The notes under the pieces: generated by a model
Database searches by the model: none
What the model saw: only the letters and a program-made list of their open reading frames with translations
What the model was told of the DNA's origin: nothing
Part shown: in pieces, positions 6,559 through 13,611 of the stretch
Layout of the letters: every line of letters starts with the position of its first letter
How positions within the stretch are numbered: the stretch's first letter is position 1
Assembly (NCBI GenBank): GCA_000433635.1
Contig: HF997952.1
Coordinates: 38,739 to 58,942 of the forward strand
Direction of reading: 5' to 3'
Source of the DNA: Ruminococcus sp. CAG:254
GTDB lineage: Bacteria; Bacillota; Clostridia; Oscillospirales; Ruminococcaceae
Length of the DNA: 20,204 nt
Made by a program: the position numbers and the translations under genes

Positions 6559-9264
6559 TTAAATAAGATGTTGGATATATTTGAAATACAGTTTCTGCAA
6601 CGGCGATTTTGCCTGATAAATCGCCTCTGCAAGCTGCTGCAACGCTTGCTCTGCTGCTGCACACGCTTCTGCGGATGGCGTTGCTCCGCCAAAGTTCACG
6701 GCGGAAACCAATTCACAGAATGGTGCAGTGTTGTCACTCGGCAACTGCTGTTCCTGTAATTTCTGTGCAGCGGTCTTTGAAAATGCTAGAACGGATTCAT
6801 TTCCGGCTCGAATGGAAACCGTTTCCAACAACCGCTCCCAATATGCATACATCCAAAGAATTGCTTTTTTGCGGTCTGCTGCATGGAACTGTTCGGTTCG
6901 TTTCTGCAATGCCCACATTCGTAACAGGAACGGTGCAGCAATCACAGCTGCAAGCAGCACCAGCACCAACAAAATCCGCAGGATGGTTCTGCCAATCGAA
7001 GAATGATTTCCAGAATCGGTGCGGGAATTTGTGCCCAGTTGTGACGGCGTTGAAGTGACAACAGCCGTGGTTTGTGTTGCAATGCCAATGGTCTGCTCGG
7101 TTGTCTGTTCGGTGGTTGCAATTTCTGTGCGAACTGCTGCCGTTGTGGTGGTCGTTGTTGTGGCTTCCGCAGTGCCCTCTTCCGGTTCTGCTGCTCCGCC
7201 ATAGTAGCCCGGCGTAAATTCAAATGGAATCCAGCCGTATCCGGTGACGTAAAATTCACACCATGCATGGGCACGGGCATCCGTCAGCGTGACCGTGTAA
7301 GAACCATCTTTTTTCTGCTTGGCTTTTTCAAAGTCGGACGGCGTTGCAACATAACCTTCGCAATACCGTGCCGGAATACCGGCATACCGTGCCAGCAGAA
7401 CGCCAGCCGTGGCAAAATGGACACAATAGCCCTCGTGATTTTCCATCAAGAAATAGTTGACAAAATCTCTCGAGCCCGGCGTCTTTCCCGGAGAAGTGGA
7501 GTATGTCGCATTATCCGCCAAGAACTGCCGGATGGATTCCAGTACAGCCAGCTGGTCGGAGAGGTTCTCCCCTGCACCATTCCGCAAATCTTCTGTGGAA
7601 AAATCCGGATTCAAGTTGGTCTGCTGAATGGATGCTGGCAATGCATTATAAACCGCCTGCAAGGCATCCGTTTCTGTTTTCTGCGTGTACTGCTCATAGA
7701 CAAACGGACGGTATAAATATTGTTCTGCCAGCATGGATTGAATGGCGTGCTGGTCATATGTTCCATCCTCTTTCAACGCCTGAAAATACGTTGTAACCGG
7801 GATGGCATCCGTAGAATCCGGCAGGGAAAGGGCTGCTAAAAACTTCTGTGTATTGCTGTCCGTTGCGTTGAAAATCTCTCGCTGTAGGTACATATCCTGA
7901 ACACCGCTGTTTTGCAGCAAATCAGAAAAGTTTTGGTGCAGCGAAACGGTAAATGAATAATTCTTTTTGCTGTCTAATTTCGTTACAAAATCCTCTTCAT
8001 ACTTTGCCTGCTCTTGATAAGAGGCATACGGCACATAGCAACGGCGTTCCCATTTTAGTGCAGAGATGTCAACATTGGTCATTGCTGTGGCATCCTGATA
8101 ATTCTGAAACCAATACGGATACAGCTGCGGATAGCAGAGAAAGGTTTCGGATAAGGTCACTAAATCGGTCTGGTCATCCCAATCCGATTGTTTCAACGCT
8201 GTCCATGCATTGTCGTCATAAGTCGTACCGGTAAAGGATTTCAAGTACATGGCAGAATCCGGAAGCTGGTCTAACGTCAACTGCAACTGCGGTTCGTTCT
8301 GAATGTCAATCGCCCGTTTCCGTCCCAACTTCTGTACCCGCATGGCGTTGGTCAGCCCTAGGGCAGCCCCTACATTGGAAAGACTGTCCTGCAAGTCCTC
8401 TACATCAAATGTTTGCAGGGAATTTTTGATTTCCTTTCGCTTTTGTTGGACGGATGTTCGTTCTGTAACACCGCTGAATGTGAAAAAGCCCCACGAAAGC
8501 AGGAATACCAATGCCATCAATCCGGCAACAATCATTCCGCAGCGTTCTGCCATCGTTGTCCGCATAGTGTAGGCAGCTGTGAAACGGTTTCCCTTGCGGA
8601 AAAAGCCAATCTCTCGCTGTTCCTGTGCATAGCGGAACGACGTCAGCTGCATGGCAAGCAGGGATGCCCAGTAGAGCAATACCAATGCCATGGCAGGCAG
8701 AGAGAGTTCCAAGCCGTTATATAATCCCAGCTCAATCGGGAAAAACGTCACAATGAACCCAATTGGAAAAAACGGTCGGTGAATCGTGAACCAACAGATT
8801 GCAGCTGCTAAAAAGACGATGCAGCAGATTAAAAAGAACGTGGTACAGGTGGATTCCACCAACGTGGTATCCATCTGGTAATAGAGCACGTTCGTGTCAT
8901 AAATCTGTTGGTAAAAGTGGTTATAGAAGAATTGAAAGCCAACGATGAGCACGTTCCGCTTCCAGAAGAACCCAAGTGTTCCAACCGCAAGACTGACCGG
9001 GGTCAGCCATCGCAGCTTTTTCGGCAAAATACTGAGTACACTATATAAGATGAAAATCGCAGCGGCTACGAGAATCAGTTTCGTTCGGTTGTAAATCGGC
9101 GAAAACATCGACAGCGAAGCGGCAATTGTTCCAATAAAGCCACAGGCTGCCAGAAAAACCGCTGCCAAGTTCCGCATCCAAGCCGCTGCTGGACGAATCG
9201 TAATGGAAATATCATCCTGTACCTGAATGCCATCGCTGGTCAGATGTTCTTCGGTCTGTGTCAT
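6559..9264 (-). CDS. TgpA-like membrane transglutaminase
   Basis: This 901-residue protein has N-terminal membrane helices (about 30-55, 63-80, 88-112, 143-160, 164-182, 188-205, 243-262), an extracytoplasmic region (about 265-758), one helix (759-783) and a cytoplasmic C-terminal part, as in TgpA/DUF3488-DUF4129 proteins. The transglutaminase core is at about 575-690: GYCVHFATA gives the catalytic Cys614, DARAHAWCEFY gives His666, and IPFEFTPG places Glu682 where the third residue, usually Asp, is expected. Residues about 698-755 are a Thr-rich linker including seven consecutive Thr, joining the enzyme domain to the last helix. The presumed role is peptide-bond modification or cross-linking at the cell surface; the substrate is unknown. 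The ATG at 9264 lies 3 bp after the DUF58 stop, with AAAGGAG inside the end of that gene. Confidence 0.93.
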   Translation of the reverse strand: MTQTEEHLTSDGIQVQDDISITIRPAAAWMRNLAAVFLAACGFIGTIAASLSMFSPIYNRTKLILVAAAIFILYSVLSILPKKLRWLTPVSLAVGTLGFFWKRNVLIVGFQFFYNHFYQQIYDTNVLYYQMDTTLVESTCTTFFLICCIVFLAAAICWFTIHRPFFPIGFIVTFFPIELGLYNGLELSLPAMALVLLYWASLLAMQLTSFRYAQEQREIGFFRKGNRFTAAYTMRTTMAERCGMIVAGLMALVFLLSWGFFTFSGVTERTSVQQKRKEIKNSLQTFDVEDLQDSLSNVGAALGLTNAMRVQKLGRKRAIDIQNEPQLQLTLDQLPDSAMYLKSFTGTTYDDNAWTALKQSDWDDQTDLVTLSETFLCYPQLYPYWFQNYQDATAMTNVDISALKWERRCYVPYASYQEQAKYEEDFVTKLDSKKNYSFTVSLHQNFSDLLQNSGVQDMYLQREIFNATDSNTQKFLAALSLPDSTDAIPVTTYFQALKEDGTYDQHAIQSMLAEQYLYRPFVYEQYTQKTETDALQAVYNALPASIQQTNLNPDFSTEDLRNGAGENLSDQLAVLESIRQFLADNATYSTSPGKTPGSRDFVNYFLMENHEGYCVHFATAGVLLARYAGIPARYCEGYVATPSDFEKAKQKKDGSYTVTLTDARAHAWCEFYVTGYGWIPFEFTPGYYGGAAEPEEGTAEATTTTTTTAAVRTEIATTEQTTEQTIGIATQTTAVVTSTPSQLGTNSRTDSGNHSSIGRTILRILLVLVLLAAVIAAPFLLRMWALQKRTEQFHAADRKKAILWMYAYWERLLETVSIRAGNESVLAFSKTAAQKLQEQQLPSDNTAPFCELVSAVNFGGATPSAEACAAAEQALQQLAEAIYQAKSPLQKLYFKYIQHLI

Positions 9265-9267
9265 GCG

Positions 9268-10437
9268 TTACACACTCCTTTCCGTTCCGGGATTGCAAAC
9301 AGCAGCCAATGTTTCCAACAGCGTTTCCATGGAAATGGGAAAGACCGCTGCCTGCTGCAAAACCGTTTCATCTGTGGACAGGACAAGGATTTGTTCCGCT
9401 GTCCGGCGGTATGCATTCGTATCCAGTTCCGCTGCATGGGTGATACAGAATAATTCTGCATAGGTTGCAGGCTCAGAAACTGGCTGAAATCCCGTGGATT
9501 CTGTCGGAATAGGCGACTCTAAAACTTGTACCATGCACCGTTGCAGCTGCTCCAGTGTTTCTATGGTTTCATGCTGTGTTCCCTGCTCGGTATTCCAGAA
9601 CAAGACCACAGGCACTTGCTGCCGCATCAAAATACAGGCAAGGGCATGGGCTGCCTCCATCTGGGCATCCACTTTTGCCCCCGTGATTTGCATGGCTTTG
9701 GTTTGTGTCCGGTCGATCCAGATGGCACATTGTTTCTCCAGCGGTCGGCTGTATTCCTTGACGAACAGCGTTTCTTCCCGGCTGCTGCGTTTCCAGTGAA
9801 TCCGTTTCGGATTGTCCGTATCTCGAAATTCCCGAATCCCAAACAATTCTGTATTGTCATCTCCGGGGCGGTTCGGGTCGTAGTTGACACTGTCTTCCAT
9901 CTCTGACCGCTGCAAATTAGGCATGCTCAAACTTCCTGCCTGCTCCGAGGGAACAACAATCCCCTCCGCTGCCGTGCATTTTCGCACAGAACAGCTGAAC
10001 AGGTGAAAATAGTCTGCAATGCGACACTTTTTCACGGAAATCCGCAGTTTTCCGCAGTGCATCGCTGCGAACTGAAAGGAAACCGTTGCAGCAAAATTCC
10101 CCTGCAAGGGCAGCTGCAATTCTAACTGTTCGGTTTCTTTCGTTGCAACCTGCTGTAAATTGAGTGTCACATGACAATAGTTCAAGGGAAAATGGCTTTT
10201 GTTTTGCAGGGTGCAGTATAATTTTTGTGACGTTCCCCGTCCCATTTCTGTCTGTGCCAGCGATAGCGAAACAGAAAGCCGCCTTCGGACATGGTGCACG
10301 AGCCACAGCTGCGTGAGCGGCAATAAAATCAAAACACCTAACAGCAGCATTGAGAAAATGCCCTCATACAGCACCGAAAAAAACAGCCCGATGATGAGCA
10401 GCACCAAATAAATGAGCTTTGTATACCACATCGGCAT
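9268..10437 (-). CDS. DUF58 domain protein
   Basis: This protein of about 389 residues has two hydrophobic helices near the N-terminus (about 6-48), a beta-rich middle part, and the DUF58 signature around IREFRDTDNPKRIHWKRSS and FVKEYSRP, followed by a von Willebrand A-like fold (CAIWIDRTQT). DUF58 proteins occur with MoxR ATPases and transglutaminases and are thought to be clients or partners of the ATPase. The start is not certain. GTG 10440 would overlap the MoxR stop by 4 bases, ATG 10437 forms a TGATG junction, and ATG 10431 is also possible. All three depend on a weak AAAGG and imply coupled translation. I prefer ATG 10437. Confidence 0.92.
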   Translation of the reverse strand: MPMWYTKLIYLVLLIIGLFFSVLYEGIFSMLLLGVLILLPLTQLWLVHHVRRRLSVSLSLAQTEMGRGTSQKLYCTLQNKSHFPLNYCHVTLNLQQVATKETEQLELQLPLQGNFAATVSFQFAAMHCGKLRISVKKCRIADYFHLFSCSVRKCTAAEGIVVPSEQAGSLSMPNLQRSEMEDSVNYDPNRPGDDNTELFGIREFRDTDNPKRIHWKRSSREETLFVKEYSRPLEKQCAIWIDRTQTKAMQITGAKVDAQMEAAHALACILMRQQVPVVLFWNTEQGTQHETIETLEQLQRCMVQVLESPIPTESTGFQPVSEPATYAELFCITHAAELDTNAYRRTAEQILVLSTDETVLQQAAVFPISMETLLETLAAVCNPGTERSV

Positions 10438-11402
10438 CACCGCCTTTGTGCAGCGGTGGGTTTTGGAACGGGTACGGTTTGAATCAATTCCTGAATCAGC
10501 TGCCGGACAGCCTGCGTGTGGTTGGTGTGATTTTTCAACAGAATCCGGTGATTGCAGCCATCTTCAAAAATCGCTGTGACATCCTCCGGCACAACATAAT
10601 TCCGCCCTCGCATAAATGCCATACCCTTGGCAGCATCCGTCAGAGCCAATGTGCCTCTTGGGCTGACCCCTAACAGCACATCTGGATGATTGCGGGTTGC
10701 CTGCACCAGACTGGCGATATAATAATAAATCTTATCGTCTACATAAACCGAGCGGACAGCCTGCTGCATTTGCAGCAAGGTATTACTATCTACAACCGGC
10801 TGCACGGTTTCCAACGGATTTCCGTCATGACGGGTTCGCAGAATCTGCATTTCATCTTCTAAGTTTGGATACCCCATCTCTAACCGGAACATGAAGCGAT
10901 CCATCTGCGATTCCGGCAGCATTTGCGTCCCGACAGAACCAATCGGATTTTGCGTTGCAATGACTAAATGCGGCTGCGGCAGCTGATAAGTACGTCCATC
11001 AATGGTGACGGAATGTTCCTCCATCGCTTCGAGCAGAGCGGATTGCGTTTTGCTGGAAGTTCGGTTGATTTCATCCGCTAAGAACAGCTGACAGAACAAT
11101 GCTCCCGGCTGAAAGACAAATTTTTCTGTGCTCTTCTGATAAATCGAAAAGCCTGTCAAATCAGACGGCAATACATCCGGTGTGAACTGCATTCGCTTAT
11201 AGGAGAGCGAAAGGGCTCTGGAAAATGCCAGTGCCATGGTCGTCTTTCCAACCCCCGGCATGTCCTCCATCAATACGTTTCCGTTTGCCAGTACGGCAAG
11301 CAGAATCTTTGCAATCAAAACATCTTTTCCGACCACTGCCTTTTTGACTTCTGCAATGATGCGGTTCATTTGCTGCACATATTCTTGTGGATTTGTCTGC
11401 AT
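10437..11402 (-). CDS. MoxR-family AAA+ ATPase
   Basis: This 321-residue cytoplasmic ATPase of the MoxR (AAA_3) family has Walker A MPGVGKTT with Lys53, Walker B LFLADEIN with Asp110-Glu111, sensor 1 ATQNP (149-153), an arginine finger in PESQMDRF (Arg169) and a C-terminal helical lid containing the GVSPRG sensor 2 motif. MoxR proteins act as chaperone-like remodelling factors on vWA/DUF58 partners, which matches the next gene. The start at 11402 is 6 bases after AGGAGG. It is the first gene of a four-gene operon with the DUF58, transglutaminase and HdeD-like genes, and it diverges from the ABC export operon. Confidence 0.96.
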   Translation of the reverse strand: MQTNPQEYVQQMNRIIAEVKKAVVGKDVLIAKILLAVLANGNVLMEDMPGVGKTTMALAFSRALSLSYKRMQFTPDVLPSDLTGFSIYQKSTEKFVFQPGALFCQLFLADEINRTSSKTQSALLEAMEEHSVTIDGRTYQLPQPHLVIATQNPIGSVGTQMLPESQMDRFMFRLEMGYPNLEDEMQILRTRHDGNPLETVQPVVDSNTLLQMQQAVRSVYVDDKIYYYIASLVQATRNHPDVLLGVSPRGTLALTDAAKGMAFMRGRNYVVPEDVTAIFEDGCNHRILLKNHTNHTQAVRQLIQELIQTVPVPKPTAAQRR

Positions 11403-11465
11403 AAATTGCCTCCTGTTTTTGCGGCAGCCTGTAGAAATCGCAGACTGCGTATTTTTCTGGTATTT

Positions 11466-11494
11466 ATTATAACAGTTTTCCGGAAAAAATGCAA
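11466..11494 (-). promoter_or_regulatory. Promoter of the MoxR operon
   Basis: On the minus strand, TATAAT (11471-11466) has an extended TGT before it and a weaker -35 TTGCAT (11494-11489) at 17 bases. Transcription should start near 11459, giving a leader of about 57 bases. An 8-base inverted repeat brackets the -35 box. Confidence 0.78.
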
Positions 11495-11507
11495 TAGAAC
11501 CGGAAAA
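11476..11507. repeat. Inverted repeat bracketing the MoxR -35 box
   Basis: TTTTCCGG at 11476-11483 is exactly inverted as CCGGAAAA at 11500-11507, with 16 bases between that include the -35 hexamer. The position suits a regulator binding site, but no cognate regulator is encoded in the window. Confidence 0.6.
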
Positions 11508-11540
11508 TTTCCCGTTTGATTTTCATTTTTCAAAAAGGGG

Positions 11541-11569
11541 TTGACAACGAAAATCTGCTATGCTATACT
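11541..11569 (+). promoter_or_regulatory. Promoter of the two-adaptor ABC export operon
   Basis: TTGACA (11541-11546) and TATACT (11564-11569) are 17 bases apart, with TGC before the -10. Transcription should start near 11576, leaving a leader of about 50 bases. Its -35 is 46 bases from the -35 of the divergent MoxR promoter. Confidence 0.85.
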
Positions 11570-11601
11570 TTGGGTGTGGTACTCTCCATACAACACCCAA
11601 A
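11569..11601. repeat. Dyad spanning the transcription start of the ABC operon
   Basis: TTTGGGTGT (11569-11577) and ACACCCAAA (11593-11601) form a perfect 9-base inverted repeat with a 15-base centre. It begins at the last base of the -10 and covers the expected start site. It may be an operator or a leader hairpin. No T-run follows, so it is not a terminator. Confidence 0.65.
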
Positions 11602-11627
11602 AAATAGAAACAGAGAGGAATTGGAAC

Positions 11628-12929
11628 ATGCAAACATCGAAAAAAATCATTGCGTTGGTTGCTGCCGTTGTTGTGCTTGCCGCTGCTGGCGGCGGAATCT
11701 GGCTGCATCACCGCAAAACAGCAGAAACAGAATCTGCCGCAGCGGTCTATGTCAGCACGGTTGCAGAGTTGAACGCTGCCAACCCAGACTTGACCACCCT
11801 GTGTTACAGCGGTGTCACAGAAGCACAAGAAACCAAAGAAATTAAAGCGGACACCTCGAAAACCATTGCGGAAACCTATGTCAAAGAGGGCGACACTGTA
11901 AAAAAAGGAACGCCGCTGTTCCTGTATGATGTTGCCTCAATGCAATTGGATCTGGAGCAGGGACAAATTGAAGTGGAACAGCTGAACAATCAAATTGCCT
12001 CCTATCAGGAGCAGATTCAACAGCTGGAATCGGAAAAGGCAAATGCCGATGCTGACCAGCAGCTTTCTTATACCACTCAAATTCAATCCCTGCAAACCGA
12101 CATCGACAAGGCACAATATGACATCAAGGTGAAAAATATTGCCCTGCAAAAGCAGCAAAATGCCATCGACAATGCAAAGGTAACTGCTGAAATGGACGGC
12201 ATTGTGAAAACCGTCAAGACACCAGAAGCCATGCAGGCAGATGGAACAGATGTCATTATGACCATTACTGCAAGCGGAAACTATCGCATCAAGGGAACGC
12301 TTAGCGAACAGCAGCTCGGCATGGTGTCAACAGGGGAAAAGATGGTGATTCGTTCCCGAATCGACCCAGAACAGTACTGGACGGGAACCGTCACAGAAAT
12401 TGGGACAGAAGCAGAACAAAATTCAAACAATAATATGATGTATGACAGCAGTTCGTCAGACAATACCGCCTCGAAATATGCATTCTATATCAAGCTGGAC
12501 AAGGCAGACGGGCTTCTGCTCGGACAACACGTTCTCATTGAACCGGATGTCGGACAGAATAGCGGACATACTGGTATCTGGCTCTATCAGGATTACCTCG
12601 TACAGGATGGCGATAACAGCTATGTCTGGGTATCCAACAGCAAACACGAACTGGAAAAGAAATCGGTAACGCTCGGCGATACCGATGACGATTATGGCAT
12701 TGTCGAACTGAAAAGCGGACTCTCGGAAACGGATTTGATTGCCTATCCGGCAGACGATTACAAGGAGGGCATGAAAACCACCACCAACGCCAACAATCTC
12801 AGCGATGGCGAAACAGATGGCAATTTCTCAGACGAAGAACCAATCGAAGAGCCGATGTATGACCAGGAAGAACCAATGATAGAAGAAACCGAAGAAGCAG
12901 CTGCGGAAGATGCAGCGTCAGGCAGGTGA
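11628..12929 (+). CDS. HlyD/MacA-type adaptor protein, first of two
   Basis: This 433-residue membrane fusion protein has an N-terminal anchor helix (7-26), a first lipoyl half (about 76-102, with VKEGDTVKKGTPLF), a coiled-coil hairpin rich in Gln/Glu (103-183), a second lipoyl half (AEMDGIVKTVKTPE), a beta-barrel (YRIKGTLSEQQLGMV) and a membrane-proximal part (DYGIVELKSGLSETD). The last 42 residues (from 392) form a very acidic, Pro/Glu-rich tail. It should link the MacB-like permease to extracellular structures or help load substrate on the outer face. The start ATG 11628 follows GAGAGGA by 8 bases; the longer frame from 11541 begins inside the promoter. The ATPase gene starts 7 bp after its stop. 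It is related to the second adaptor. Confidence 0.92.
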   Translation: MQTSKKIIALVAAVVVLAAAGGGIWLHHRKTAETESAAAVYVSTVAELNAANPDLTTLCYSGVTEAQETKEIKADTSKTIAETYVKEGDTVKKGTPLFLYDVASMQLDLEQGQIEVEQLNNQIASYQEQIQQLESEKANADADQQLSYTTQIQSLQTDIDKAQYDIKVKNIALQKQQNAIDNAKVTAEMDGIVKTVKTPEAMQADGTDVIMTITASGNYRIKGTLSEQQLGMVSTGEKMVIRSRIDPEQYWTGTVTEIGTEAEQNSNNNMMYDSSSSDNTASKYAFYIKLDKADGLLLGQHVLIEPDVGQNSGHTGIWLYQDYLVQDGDNSYVWVSNSKHELEKKSVTLGDTDDDYGIVELKSGLSETDLIAYPADDYKEGMKTTTNANNLSDGETDGNFSDEEPIEEPMYDQEEPMIEETEEAAAEDAASGR

Positions 12930-12936
12930 TGCCGAT

Positions 12937-13611
12937 ATGTTAAAACTGGAACACATCGAAAAAGCCTACCAGCAAGGCAAAAATATCGTTCCTGTGCTGC
13001 ATGACATTACCTTTCATGTTGCCCACGGAGAATTTGTTGCGATTATGGGACCTTCCGGTTCTGGAAAATCCACCCTCATGAACCTGATTGGTCTGCTGGA
13101 TACACCAACCAGCGGCTCATATTTCTTCGATGGAACAGAAGTCAGCTGTTGTTCTGAAAATATGCTCTCGCAAATCCGCAACGAAAAAATCGGATTTGTC
13201 TTTCAGAACTTTAACCTGCTCCCTCGGCAATCTGCTCTGGAAAACGCTGCTCTACCCTTGCTCTATGCAGGCGTAAAACCAAAAGTTCGACGAGAACGGG
13301 CAAGAGAAGCACTGGAAAAGGTTGGTCTGGCAGACCGTGTTTCTTTCCTGCCCACACAGCTATCTGGTGGACAAAAACAGCGTGTTGCCATTGCACGGGC
13401 AATGATTAACCATCCAAAATTACTGCTTGCCGATGAACCAACAGGGGCTTTAGACACCGCTTCCGGCGAACAGGTTATGGAGCTGTTCCACGAGCTGCAT
13501 AAAACCGGCGTTACCATTGTGATGATTACGCATGAATTGGAAATTGCACAGCACGCAGAACGCATTCTCACCATTCGAGATGGCAGACTGGGAGAGGAGC
13601 AGGTCGGATGA
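12937..13611 (+). CDS. ABC transporter ATPase, MacB/LolD type
   Basis: This 224-residue nucleotide-binding subunit is complete. It has Walker A GPSGSGKST (38-46), Q-loop Gln90, signature LSGGQ (142-146), Walker B LLLADEP (Asp166, Glu167), D-loop ALD and H-loop His199. The sequence and length fit the MacB/LolD/FtsE-like exporter ATPases that pair with FtsX-type permeases, here the last gene of the operon. ATG 12937 uses an AGGTGA ribosome site formed by the stop region of the first adaptor; the in-frame opening at 12910 lies within that gene. Its TGA overlaps the next ATG (ATGA), so translation of the second adaptor is probably coupled. Confidence 0.96.
   Translation: MLKLEHIEKAYQQGKNIVPVLHDITFHVAHGEFVAIMGPSGSGKSTLMNLIGLLDTPTSGSYFFDGTEVSCCSENMLSQIRNEKIGFVFQNFNLLPRQSALENAALPLLYAGVKPKVRRERAREALEKVGLADRVSFLPTQLSGGQKQRVAIARAMINHPKLLLADEPTGALDTASGEQVMELFHELHKTGVTIVMITHELEIAQHAERILTIRDGRLGEEQVG

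Noticed and set aside
7072..7716. 214-codon plus-strand frame opposite the transglutaminase gene
   Set aside because: Cys/Arg-rich shadow composition, with the Thr-rich linker read in reverse; the minus-strand gene is well supported.
5939..11402. MoxR/DUF58/transglutaminase cluster as an anti-phage system
   Set aside because: It has the standard composition of a common housekeeping envelope module and no nuclease, sensor or mobile-element context.
11403..11627. Riboswitch in the divergent control region
   Set aside because: Leaders are only about 50-57 bases with simple dyads; no known aptamer core is visible.
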